A DNA stretch of 39,569 nt from assembly GCA_050693875.1 (NCBI GenBank), contig JBOGWP010000144.1:1-39569 (forward strand), in the 5' to 3' direction. Positions 7,946 to 16,727 of the stretch are shown here, one piece after another. Source of the stretch: JBOGWP01 sp050693875 (GTDB lineage Bacteria > Actinomycetota > CADDZG01 > JAHWKV01 > JBOGWP01). Position 1 is the first letter of the stretch. Every line of letters begins with the position of its first letter. A program made the translations under genes and the position numbers. Under the pieces are notes generated by a model. The model did not search any database and had not been told where the DNA came from. It worked only from the letters and a program-made list of their open reading frames with translations.

Positions 7946-10900
7946 CTAGACGGCCGCAGTGCCAGGGGTGCCGTCCGGCCGCGAGCTCCGCGGGCGTGCG
8001 AACCGCAGATACAGGGACGGAACGATGAAGAGGTTGATGAGCGTGGCAGCGATGAGACCGCCCAGGATGACGACCGCCATCGGGTACTCGATCTCCTGGC
8101 CGGGGATGTTGCCGGCGACGATCAGGGGCACCAGCGCGAGCCCGGTGGTGAGAACCGTCATGCTGATCGGCACCAAGCGCTCTCTCGCCCCCTGGCGGAC
8201 CAGCTCGGGGCCGAAGGGGACGCCCTCGACGTTCTCGAGATGCTGGTAGTGGCTGATGAGCATGATGCCGTTGCGCGCCACAATGCCGAGCACGGTCAGG
8301 AAGCCGACGAGCGCGCCCAGCGAGATCACGCCGTCGCCGAGGAAGGCGGTGACCACGCCTCCCATAAGGGCCATCGGCAGGGTGGCGAACGACAGCACCG
8401 CGAGGCGGGTCTTGGAGAACGAGGCCTGCAGCAGGAGGAAGATCCCCAGCGCAGCCCCCAACGCCCACAGGAAGAGCCGGCTCTGCGCCGCCTGCCGCTC
8501 GGTGAACTCGCCGAGCATCTCGGCGTGAAACTCCGCCGGCCACTGAACCCGGTCGAGACGCCGTTCGAGGTCGGCGACGATAGAACCGAGATCGCGGGAG
8601 CCGTCGATGTTGGCGCCGACGTCGATCTTCCGCGCCAGGTTGACGTGCTTGATGGCGTTCGGGGTGGGGACGATCCGCACGTCGGCGACCTCCTTCAGCG
8701 GGATCTGCCCGCCTCCCGGAACGTCGAGCGGCAGGTTCTCGATGTCGGTGATGCTCTCCCGGAGGTTTGGCTTGCTCCACAACTGGACGTCGTAGGCCTT
8801 GCCCCCGCGGAAGATGTCGCCCGCCTCCTCCCCCGCCACCAGCCATGCCGCCGCCCGGCGCACATCGCCCGGCTTGATGCCGTATTGCCTCGCGGCGTCG
8901 AGCTTGACCCGGAGCGCGATCTGCGGCACGTCCATCAGGTGCTCGGCGTGCGGATCGATCACCCCGGGGACGCCCGAGAGGATCTCGAGAACCTCGTCGG
9001 CCTTCTGCCGGAGCAGATCGAGCTTGGGTCCGAAGATGCGGATCGTGATCGCCTCCGAGGACCCCGCGAGGACCTCGCGGATCCGCTCCTTCAAGTAGGT
9101 CTGCACGTCCCGGTACACGCCGGGGTACCCGTCGACGGTCTCCTGGACCCTCGCGACCGTCCTGTCGTAGTCGACCTTGGGGTCGACGCTGATCCAGTTC
9201 TCGGCAAAGTCGATCCCGTACGGCTCGTCGGCGAGCAGCGCCTGCCCGATGTGCGATCCGGCGTTGCGCACCCCGGGAATCGTGAGGAGCTCCTCATTCA
9301 CCCGCGAGACGATCCGCGCCATCTCCGGCTGGCCCGTCCCGGGTTTGGCGAGCCAGTGCATCAGGAAGTCACGCTCCTTGAACGACGGAAGCAGCGACTG
9401 GCCGAGCAGGGGCAGGAGGACGATCCCGGCCATCGCCGTGGCCCCCATCCCGCCGTACGCCCACTGCGGGCGGGCAATGATCCGCCCGAGCAGGGCGTCG
9501 TAGACGCGCACCAGCGGCGGGATCAGCGGCGACTCCCGCTGGCGCAGCGACGACTCCCTGCGGAAGAAGACGAGCGAGAGCGCCGGGGTGACGGTGAGCG
9601 CAACCGCCATCGAGGCCAGCAGGGCGAGGGAGTAGGCGAGGGCCAGCGGTTGGAAGAACGCCCCCGAGAGGCCCTCGAGGAGGAAGATCGGTCCCACCGC
9701 CACGACCTCGATGAGCGTGGCGTACACGATGGCGCTGCGGACCTCGAGCGAGGCCTCGAGGATGACGCCCGCCGTCGACCTCGTTCCCCCCTCTCTCCGG
9801 TGCGCCCGCAATCGCCGCACGACGTTCTCGACGTCGATGATGGCGTCGTCGACGATGTCGCCCAGCGCGATGGCGAACCCGGCGAGGACCATCGTGTTGA
9901 TGGTCGCCCCGCGCCACTTGAGGACGAGGAAGGCGGAGAGCAGCGAGAGCGGGATGGCGACAATGCTCACGACAGCGGTGCGCCACGACCACAGAAATAC
10001 GCACAGCATCAGGACCATCAAGACGGCCCCGAGGATGAGGGCGCCGCGCAGGTTCTTGATCGACGTCTCGATGAACGTCGCCGGCCGGAAGATGGTTGGA
10101 TCGATCGTGATGCCGGGAAGCCCGGCCCCAAGCTCCCGTAGGGCTTCGTCGACCCCTCGCGTGACCTCCAGGGTGTTCGCCCACGGCAGCTTCTCGACGA
10201 TCAGCATCAACCCGGGCCCGTCGTTGATCACCGCGTCGCCGGCCAGCGGCTGGTGGTCCGTGACGAGGTCGGCGACGTCGGCGAGGCGAATGACGGCCCC
10301 GTCGGCCCCGGTCTTCACCGGAACCTGCCCGAGGTCCGAGGGTTTGACGATCGGAAGGATGTGGCGGACGGTCAGCCGTTGGTTCTCCGTGTCGATCCAT
10401 CCGCCGGTGCCGATGTGATGCCCCTCGGAGAACCGCATAAGCCCGGAGTCGAGGGCATCGGCGGTCGTGGTCATCGCCTCCTCGAGCGTCACCCCGCGCT
10501 CGGCGAGACGCTGGGGGTCGACCTGCACCTGCAGCATCTCGAGTCGCTCGCCCCAGATTGGAACGTTGGCAACACCGGGCACGCGCAGGAGGCGGGCCCG
10601 GATCTTCCAGTAGGAGATCATGGACATGTCGATGAGCGAGAGCTCGTCCGACGTCAGGCCGATCTTCATCACGCGGCTCGTTGCCGACAGCGGCTGGATC
10701 ATGAACGGCGGGCTGGCCCACGTCGGGAGGGTCGGCGCCACCCTCGCCATCCGCTCCGCCACGAGCTGGCGGGCGGTCAGCACGTCGGTTCCCCGGTCGA
10801 ACAGCAGCTCGATCTGCGAGAGCTGCTCCACCGATTTCGACCGGATGGTGTCGAGACCCGGGATGCCGCTGAACGACTGCTCGAGCGGGACGGTGACGAG

Positions 10901-11089
10901 CGATTCCACCTCGGCGGCGGACAGGCCGAGGCACGGGGTCTGGACCTCGACCTTCGGCTGCGCGAACTCGGGAAAGACGTCCATCGACGCGCCGCGCAGC
11001 TGCTGGACGCCGATGAAGACCAGGGCGGCGGCGGCGGCCACCACGATGTAGCGGAACTTCAGGCTGGACCCGACAACCCAGCGCATCAT
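7946..11089 (-). CDS. HME-type RND efflux permease (CusA/CzcA-like), intact
   Basis: About 1047 residues, normal for an RND permease. The start MMRWVVGSSLKFRYIVV at 11089 matches that of the upstream paralogue; the open frame extends to a GTG at 11128 but without a ribosome site. Typical blocks follow: a first membrane helix, DVFPEFAQPKVEVQT, LSAAEVESLVTVPLEQ, and in the fourth helix LGDIVDDAIIDVENV, carrying the paired Asp of the proton relay. The second half repeats the plan, ending LFIVPSLYLRF. The protein should export metal cations or other compounds from the periplasm-like space using the proton gradient. It lies downstream of a short lipoprotein and a second pump in the same orientation, with a 76-base gap to the lipoprotein. 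No outer-membrane factor gene is nearby. Substrate specificity cannot be read from sequence. Confidence 0.9.
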   Translation of the reverse strand: MMRWVVGSSLKFRYIVVAAAAALVFIGVQQLRGASMDVFPEFAQPKVEVQTPCLGLSAAEVESLVTVPLEQSFSGIPGLDTIRSKSVEQLSQIELLFDRGTDVLTARQLVAERMARVAPTLPTWASPPFMIQPLSATSRVMKIGLTSDELSLIDMSMISYWKIRARLLRVPGVANVPIWGERLEMLQVQVDPQRLAERGVTLEEAMTTTADALDSGLMRFSEGHHIGTGGWIDTENQRLTVRHILPIVKPSDLGQVPVKTGADGAVIRLADVADLVTDHQPLAGDAVINDGPGLMLIVEKLPWANTLEVTRGVDEALRELGAGLPGITIDPTIFRPATFIETSIKNLRGALILGAVLMVLMLCVFLWSWRTAVVSIVAIPLSLLSAFLVLKWRGATINTMVLAGFAIALGDIVDDAIIDVENVVRRLRAHRREGGTRSTAGVILEASLEVRSAIVYATLIEVVAVGPIFLLEGLSGAFFQPLALAYSLALLASMAVALTVTPALSLVFFRRESSLRQRESPLIPPLVRVYDALLGRIIARPQWAYGGMGATAMAGIVLLPLLGQSLLPSFKERDFLMHWLAKPGTGQPEMARIVSRVNEELLTIPGVRNAGSHIGQALLADEPYGIDFAENWISVDPKVDYDRTVARVQETVDGYPGVYRDVQTYLKERIREVLAGSSEAITIRIFGPKLDLLRQKADEVLEILSGVPGVIDPHAEHLMDVPQIALRVKLDAARQYGIKPGDVRRAAAWLVAGEEAGDIFRGGKAYDVQLWSKPNLRESITDIENLPLDVPGGGQIPLKEVADVRIVPTPNAIKHVNLARKIDVGANIDGSRDLGSIVADLERRLDRVQWPAEFHAEMLGEFTERQAAQSRLFLWALGAALGIFLLLQASFSKTRLAVLSFATLPMALMGGVVTAFLGDGVISLGALVGFLTVLGIVARNGIMLISHYQHLENVEGVPFGPELVRQGARERLVPISMTVLTTGLALVPLIVAGNIPGQEIEYPMAVVILGGLIAATLINLFIVPSLYLRFARPRSSRPDGTPGTAAV

Positions 11090-11165
11090 GTTGATCTCGG
11101 GAGGCCGCCGCCTACTGGCGCGCCGCACCGCGTGCAGCAGCGAGCTGCTATCACAGGGACCTTCC

Positions 11166-11594
11166 TCACTTGATCCCCGTTTCCGCGCCGAAGAGCTCGG
11201 CGGCCCCGTAGGTCACCACGCGTGTCCCGGCCGGTGGCCCCTCGGCGAGCCAAGCGCGTCCCTCGTTCTCGACCTCGACGACGACCGGCTCTCGCGTGAA
11301 CACCAGGCGCTCGGGATTCACGTAGACGAAGCGCTTCCCGTCGGCGGCGACGATCACCGCTCCGGAAGGAACCACCCTGCGCCCGCCCGCCTCTTCGACC
11401 GTGACCGTTTCGATGCCGATGCGCTCGGCGGCCCGCGCGGTGAGCGTCAGCTGGAGCCCGCCATCCGCGGCCTTGTCGATCGTCAACGGCTCATTGACGA
11501 CGTGCTTCTCCTCCACGCGCGCCGCGCAGCCGGCGAGCGCGAGAAACGCCAGGAGCGTCGCCCCGGCCCAGCTCCGGGCGTGCGACCCGATCAT
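11166..11594 (-). CDS. Short lipoprotein resembling the membrane-proximal end of an RND periplasmic adaptor
   Basis: 142 residues. The N-terminus is a lipoprotein signal (ATLLAFLALAGC) with lipobox LAGC, so Cys 23 should be lipidated and the protein anchored outside the membrane. The rest, including RVVPSGAVIVAADGKRFVYV and the C-terminal VVTYGAAELFGAETGI, matches the beta-barrel and membrane-proximal parts of CusB/HlyD-type adaptors. The alpha-helical hairpin and lipoyl domain, which reach the outer-membrane channel, are absent. The start overlaps the stop of the upstream pump by ATGA (11591-11594), so the two are translationally coupled. In a monoderm a full adaptor would have no partner channel, so a minimal adaptor makes sense. 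The family call is confident; its function as a pump regulator or metal chaperone is inference. Confidence 0.82.
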   Translation of the reverse strand: MIGSHARSWAGATLLAFLALAGCAARVEEKHVVNEPLTIDKAADGGLQLTLTARAAERIGIETVTVEEAGGRRVVPSGAVIVAADGKRFVYVNPERLVFTREPVVVEVENEGRAWLAEGPPAGTRVVTYGAAELFGAETGIK

Positions 11595-14500
11595 CCCGCC
11601 CCGCCGGGGCTGTCCGCCGGGTGCTCAACGCTTGCGATGATCCCTCCGGGCACCGGGCCCGCCGGCTCCGGCGGCGAGATCGCAGCCCCCGGTCGCTGCG
11701 CCGCCTGATCCAGCTCGGGCAGTGGGATCACGAACAGCTCCTCCTCGCCGGCGCCGGCCGCCCGCCCGAAGCGGAGGTATAGCGCGGGGACGAGGACGAG
11801 GCTGACGAACGTCGAAGTCACCAGGCCGCCGGCCACCACCAGCGCCATCGGCCGGATCAGATCGAGACCCGCCCCGCCCGAGACGGCGAACGGGAGCTGG
11901 AGCAGCCCGATGCCCACCGTTGTGGCCAGGATCGGCATCAGCCGGTCTTGGGTCCCCCGGACCACGAGACCCGGTCCGAACGGCATGCCCCCGCGCTCGA
12001 GCTGCTCGTAGCGCCGGATCAGCATCACCACATGGCGGGCGCTCAGCCCCAGAAGGGCGAGCAGCCCTGCTATCGCCCCAAGGCTGATCGTGCGTCCGGT
12101 GATCGCGATCGCCACAAGTCCCCCCGTGAGCGCCACAGGCAACGCCGCGGTGGCCAGCAGGGCCAGCCGCCAGCTCGTGAACGCCGCCTGGAACATGAGG
12201 TAGATCGTGATAGCGGCCGCCACGGCTCCCGCCAGCACGCGGCCCCGCGTCTCCTGCTTCATCGCGTAGCCCCCGAGCACTTCGGCGTGATGCTCGAGCG
12301 GGAAGTCGACCGAGCGGATCGCCCGCTGGACGTCGGCCGTCACCGCGCCAACGTTGCGGCCCTTCACCCCGGCCGTCACGTCGAGGTAGTTCGAGACGGA
12401 TTCGTGCCGGATGGCGGTGCGGTTGGGGGCGATTCGCACCTCGGCGATGTCGCCCAGGCGCACCATGTCGCCCGACGGGGTCTCGATGCGCAGGTTGCGC
12501 AGGTCGTCGACGCTCCGCCGGATTTCGGGGATGCCCCATACCACAACGTCGAACACCTTCTGGTCTTGGAAGAGGTTGCCCACCGTGATCCCCGAGATGA
12601 GCGTCGTCGCGGTCCGCCGGACATCCCCCGGCTTGATCCCGACCGCCTGCGCCTGCTGGAGGTTGACCTCGACCTCGACGGTGGACTCGACGCGCGGCTG
12701 CTTGATCTCTGGCTCGTCGATGCCCTCGATGCGGGCGATGCGGCGGCGGATCTCTTCGGCCTTGAGTCCGCGGATGTCGGAATTCTCGCCGTACACCCGG
12801 ACCACGACGTCCTCGCTCTGGGTGTCGAGGACCTCCGAGGCCCGCTCCTCCACGTACGTCCGAACGGTCTCGTCGATGCCCTCGTAGCGGTCCATCACCG
12901 ACTTGATTCGCCCCACCGCGGCGCGGTCCGCATCCCCGGCAAGGCTCACCCAGATCTGCCCCGAGTTCACGTTCACCCGCTGGTCCGACAGGATCGCCCG
13001 CCCCACGTGGGCCGCGACCATGCGCACGCCGGGAAGCCCGCCAAGCTCGTCGACCGCCTGAGCCACGAGATCCCGCATCTTCGGCAGCGACGTCCCCGGC
13101 TCCGACTCGACGTCGACCAGCACGTCGCGCTCCCCCAAAGAAGGCCGGAGGGACAGGTTGGCGAACGGCAGCATCGCCACGGCGGCCAGCAGCATGGCTC
13201 CCGCGACCAGCACCACCGTGGTCGTCTTCCCAAGGCCCCGGCCGGCGAAAGCCGCGTACCGGCGCCCCAGTCCGCTCTGCGTCGCAGGCAGCTCGCCTTC
13301 GGGGGCCTTCCCCAGAAGCAGGACCGACAGGGCGGGGGTGACGGTGAGGGCGACCACCATCGAGACGCCGATGGCCAGCAGGAACGAGCGGGCGACCGGG
13401 GGCAGGAAGGCCCCGCCCTCGCCGCTCATGAAGACGAGAGGGATCATCGCTGCGGCCACCACCAGGCCGCCGGCGACTGCGGCCCGCCGCATCTCGAGCG
13501 TCGCCTCGACCGCCGCCGTCCACAAAATGGGCGTGGCGGGATCCTTCGCGCGCAGCCGGCGGACTCGGCGTCCGACGCTTCCCGCATCACCCACGGCATC
13601 GGCGACGAGGACCCCGAGGGCCATGATGAAGCCGGTCATCGCCATGAGGTTGACGGTGGTGCCTCGAGCGCGGAGCACGAGCACGGCGGCCATCACCGAC
13701 ACGCCGATCGACGCGACGGCGACCAGGATGCTCCGCCACTTGCGCAGGAACACGGCAATCACGAACAGCGCCAGAGCGGCACCGATGGCGAGCGTCCGGG
13801 TCACGTTGGCGAACGCCCACTCTGTGAAGTCCGCAGGACGATAGACCGAGGAATCGAGCTGGACGTCCCCAAGCCCCGGGCGCATCGCGTCCAGCGCGGC
13901 ATCGATGTTGCGCGTCACCTCGACCGTATTGGCGCCGGGGAACTTCTCGACGACGAGCAGGATGCACTTCCCCCCACGGCAGAGCGCATCACCGATAAGA
14001 GGCTGGTGATCCTCGACGACCGTGGCCACGTCGCCGAGCGCGAGCGGGCGGCCCCGGGCCAGCATGGCCCCGCCCTCGGAGTCCTCGATAGGGACCTGCG
14101 CGAGCTCGTCCGCCGTGTTGATGGTCTGCTCGTGGAAGATCTGGAGCCGCTGGTTCAGGTTCTCGATGAAGCCTCCGGTCCCGGGGCTCGAGGCCTCGAG
14201 GAAGGTGAGCGGCGAGACTTCGAGCGCGTTCCCAGCGGTTGCGATGATCTCGCCGAGGGAGACGCCGTTGGCGTGCAGCCGCTCGGGGTCGACCTGGACC
14301 TGCAGCTGGCGCTCGCGCTGCCCCCAGATCGACACGTTCGCCACTCCGTCCACACCCAGCAGCCGCGGCACGAGCAGCCAACGGGCGAGCACCGACGTCT
14401 CGATGGGCGACAACGTCTCGGACGAGAGGCGGATCATCGCCACCCGGCTGGTCGACGAGAGCGGCTGCAGCATCTGCGGAGGCTTCGCCACGCTCGGCAG

Positions 14501-14869
14501 CCCCGCCACCCCGACCGCCTGCGTCAAGCGCTCGTTCACGACCTGCCGGGCCTGGAGTAGGCCGGTGCCCGGCTTGAACGTCATGACAACCGACGACAGG
14601 CCGGGAAGGGAGGTGGATTCGATGCGCTCGAGGAACGCCACCCCGTTCAGCAAGTCCTGCTCGAGCGGGACGGTGATCAGCTGCTCCACCTCAGCCGCGG
14701 ACAGCCCGAGCGCCTCGGTCTGCACCTCGACCTGGACGGGGCTGAACTCGGGCAGCACATCGACCGGTGTCTGTCCGAGCTGGACCACGCCGAGGACCAT
14801 GATCCCCAGTGCGACGGCGACGACCAGGCGGCGCATCTTGAGGCTCGAGCGGACGACCCACCGCATCAT
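11591..14869 (-). CDS. HME-type RND efflux permease, paralogue with altered proton-relay helix
   Basis: 1092 residues, starting MMRWVVRSSLKMRRLVVAV after a GAGGAGG ribosome site about ten bases away. It shares DVLPEFSPVQVEVQT and LSAAEVEQLITVPLEQ with the downstream paralogue. In the fourth helix, where that pump has LGDIVDDAIIDVENV, this one has LGVLVADAVGDAGSV: the first relay Asp is Ala, the second is kept, and the conserved Glu-Asn pair is Gly-Ser. The porter domain also carries a CRGGKC pair of cysteines. The C-terminus has an extra Pro-rich tail of about 60 residues after the last helix. It is the first gene of the three-gene operon. It could be a regulatory or structural half of a mixed trimer, a separate pump, or a decaying copy; the reading frame is fully intact. 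Confidence 0.88.
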   Translation of the reverse strand: MMRWVVRSSLKMRRLVVAVALGIMVLGVVQLGQTPVDVLPEFSPVQVEVQTEALGLSAAEVEQLITVPLEQDLLNGVAFLERIESTSLPGLSSVVMTFKPGTGLLQARQVVNERLTQAVGVAGLPSVAKPPQMLQPLSSTSRVAMIRLSSETLSPIETSVLARWLLVPRLLGVDGVANVSIWGQRERQLQVQVDPERLHANGVSLGEIIATAGNALEVSPLTFLEASSPGTGGFIENLNQRLQIFHEQTINTADELAQVPIEDSEGGAMLARGRPLALGDVATVVEDHQPLIGDALCRGGKCILLVVEKFPGANTVEVTRNIDAALDAMRPGLGDVQLDSSVYRPADFTEWAFANVTRTLAIGAALALFVIAVFLRKWRSILVAVASIGVSVMAAVLVLRARGTTVNLMAMTGFIMALGVLVADAVGDAGSVGRRVRRLRAKDPATPILWTAAVEATLEMRRAAVAGGLVVAAAMIPLVFMSGEGGAFLPPVARSFLLAIGVSMVVALTVTPALSVLLLGKAPEGELPATQSGLGRRYAAFAGRGLGKTTTVVLVAGAMLLAAVAMLPFANLSLRPSLGERDVLVDVESEPGTSLPKMRDLVAQAVDELGGLPGVRMVAAHVGRAILSDQRVNVNSGQIWVSLAGDADRAAVGRIKSVMDRYEGIDETVRTYVEERASEVLDTQSEDVVVRVYGENSDIRGLKAEEIRRRIARIEGIDEPEIKQPRVESTVEVEVNLQQAQAVGIKPGDVRRTATTLISGITVGNLFQDQKVFDVVVWGIPEIRRSVDDLRNLRIETPSGDMVRLGDIAEVRIAPNRTAIRHESVSNYLDVTAGVKGRNVGAVTADVQRAIRSVDFPLEHHAEVLGGYAMKQETRGRVLAGAVAAAITIYLMFQAAFTSWRLALLATAALPVALTGGLVAIAITGRTISLGAIAGLLALLGLSARHVVMLIRRYEQLERGGMPFGPGLVVRGTQDRLMPILATTVGIGLLQLPFAVSGGAGLDLIRPMALVVAGGLVTSTFVSLVLVPALYLRFGRAAGAGEEELFVIPLPELDQAAQRPGAAISPPEPAGPVPGGIIASVEHPADSPGGAG

Positions 14870-15482
14870 GCCGGGCCACCTCCTCGTTACGTCTCTGCAC
14901 GGAGCCCCGGCTGTGCGCCGGGGCAGACTGGGTGGCCGGCCCAGGCGGCAACGTGGAAGCTGGCCCGTCCGCGCGCCACCGCCGATGGGAGAACCTCGTC
15001 GACGCCGAGGCGGGCCACGATCGTTGCGAGCGGCCTAGGGACCCGAGCCAAGAGGCTGGGTGTCCCCGCCGGGCATGAAGGGGGGCGGACTCGTTGGGGC
15101 GCGCTCGGAGATCAATGCCCCGCCGCCCCTTCTAGAGGATTTAACCGGCACGTTTTGACGTCCCCCCGGCGTTCCCCGCTGACTAGATCGCAGTGTATTT
15201 CCAGCTTGTCGGAGCGCCACATCCAAACGCCGTACTTCACCATACGATTACATGTTGACCCGGCTGCTCCCTCGTGCGTTGGCTGCCCTCCCCGCGCCGT
15301 CGAGCCGCGCAATCACCGGGCGATTCGTCCAACCGATATCCCCCTGCCCCATCAAAGTCCCCGAAAGCCATCGTACGCGGCCCGCGGCGAGAGCGGAAGG
15401 ATGCCTCCACGAGTCTTTCTCGGTCGTGCCACCACCACCGTTCGGGGGGCGCGACCAGGCCCCGGGCGTCCGGAGGGCGCGA
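14870..15482. other. Gene-free region upstream of the RND operon, with a perfect hairpin
   Basis: No open frame here has coding character or a ribosome site. The region separates the start of the RND operon from the end of the LPXTG protein gene, both on the minus strand, so it should hold the operon's promoter and possibly a terminator for the surface protein. The one clear structure is the palindrome at 14904-14924. A less GC-rich patch around 15130-15260 (for example AGAGGATTTAACC and ACCATACGATTACATG) is the likeliest promoter zone, but I cannot assign -35 and -10 boxes. Confidence 0.5.
14904..14924 (-). promoter_or_regulatory. Perfect 8-bp inverted repeat in the leader of the RND operon
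   Basis: GCCCCGGC and GCCGGGGC flank a TGTGC loop about 35 bases before the start codon at 14869. No T-run follows, so it is not a classical terminator. It could be an operator for a dimeric regulator or a leader-RNA hairpin. No regulator gene is adjacent, so the role is open. Confidence 0.45.
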
Positions 15483-16481
15483 TTAGATCGTGGGCGTTTC
15501 GGCCTTGGGTCTCCGGATGGAGCGACGCCCGCGCCGCGCGGCCGGCGAGCCCCGCCGGAGACGCGGAAGCCGTCCGCTGGGGACGTGTCCGGTGGCGGGA
15601 TGCCCGGCGGCGAGCGCGGTCATCCCCCAGCCCATGACGACGCAGCCGATTCCGAGGAGCGCCAGCGCCGGATCCACGGGACCCGTTCGGGGCAGCGCCT
15701 CCCCGGGGCCTTCTTGCTGCTGGGGCTGCTGCCCCGACTGGGGCGGCTGACGGCTCGACCGCGCCGCCTCGACCGAGGCACTCGGCGCCGGCGTGGTCGC
15801 CGCTCCCGGCCCAGCGCTCGCCCCCTGCGTTCCGGCGGCGTCACCCTGCGTTCCGGCGGGCGCCGAGGTTGCGCCGGGCGCTGCCGTCCCCGCCGAGGGA
15901 ACCGGCGTCGATGCCGGCGCCCCGAGCACGTGCCGGTAGAAGCCGGCGTTCGGCGCGAGGTCGACCTCGCCCGGGTCGTCCTCGCCGTCGTCGTCCTCAT
16001 CCGTCACCGCTCGCACCCGGTACTGGTACGAAGCAACGCTCCCGAGCACCGATGCCGGGAACGCCACGCGGATCGAGTTGCCCGAGGGACCGGCGGGCCG
16101 CGACACCGCTCCAGTTGCGACGGTGTCCTCGTTGCGGTTCTCCACCCGGCCGCGCAGTGCGCCGTCGTCGAACTCGGCAGTCACGATGAGGTCGATGAGG
16201 CCATCCCCGTTGGTGTCGAGGTCCCATTTGAAGTTGGCGGTGCCCGAGGCAAACCCCTCGTAGGTTTCGGCGATGTAGACGATCGTGCCGCTCTCGTCGG
16301 CGTGGGACACGGTCTTGAGATCGAGCGCCGTAGGGACGTCGGCGGGATCCGAGAACCCGGCGGGAGCCGCCGCGGCACCTGTTGCCGTCAGCGCGAGGAG
16401 TGCCAGGGCCAGCCATGCGAGCGAGATTCGTCTTCCCCCCCGGTTGCGCCCTAGATGCAGAAGCCTGCTCGACACCGACAC
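15483..16481 (-). CDS. Secreted, LPXTG-anchored surface protein
   Basis: About 332 residues. I chose the GTG at 16481 (VSVSSRLLHLG) because GGGGGG lies just upstream; the TTG at 16496 would add five residues. A signal peptide (ISLAWLALALLALTATGAAA) precedes a folded region of about 150 residues containing an EF-hand-like loop (DLDTNGDGLID) that could bind calcium. Then follow a Pro/Ala/Thr/Ser-rich stalk and a Gln-rich stretch, the sorting motif LPRTG near 263-267, a hydrophobic helix (ALALLGIGCVVMGWGM) and a long basic tail. Sortase would cleave between T and G and attach the protein to the cell wall. The tail after the helix, over 40 residues, is longer than the usual few. No sortase gene is in the window. 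This gene is good evidence for a monoderm cell. Confidence 0.85.
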   Translation of the reverse strand: MSVSSRLLHLGRNRGGRRISLAWLALALLALTATGAAAAPAGFSDPADVPTALDLKTVSHADESGTIVYIAETYEGFASGTANFKWDLDTNGDGLIDLIVTAEFDDGALRGRVENRNEDTVATGAVSRPAGPSGNSIRVAFPASVLGSVASYQYRVRAVTDEDDDGEDDPGEVDLAPNAGFYRHVLGAPASTPVPSAGTAAPGATSAPAGTQGDAAGTQGASAGPGAATTPAPSASVEAARSSRQPPQSGQQPQQQEGPGEALPRTGPVDPALALLGIGCVVMGWGMTALAAGHPATGHVPSGRLPRLRRGSPAARRGRRSIRRPKAETPTI

Positions 16482-16727
16482 TGCCCCCCGCTGCAAAAGA
16501 GACCCAAAGATAGCAGATCACTCAGCAAGGCGGCATCCGCCGGGCAGTTCCCGCCGTGGACCATAACGACGGGGAAGTCCCCGGGTCCGGCGCGGCGCAG
16601 GCCGGGAGTCTCATGTCAACCCTCCCGGCCCCCGAATCCCCAACTCCCCTTTATCTCCGTGAACCGTGCGATCCATACGGACTGATCTATAACATCGAGC
16701 CCTTCGACTCCATGGAAGGGGACGCCG

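Noticed and set aside
7637..10141. 834-codon open frame antisense to the downstream RND pump
   Set aside because: Composition is Arg/Asp/His/Pro-rich without domains, and it mirrors a real permease gene; this is a GC-bias shadow.
11948..14560. 870-codon open frame antisense to the upstream RND pump
   Set aside because: Same reason: low-complexity shadow of an intact permease gene.
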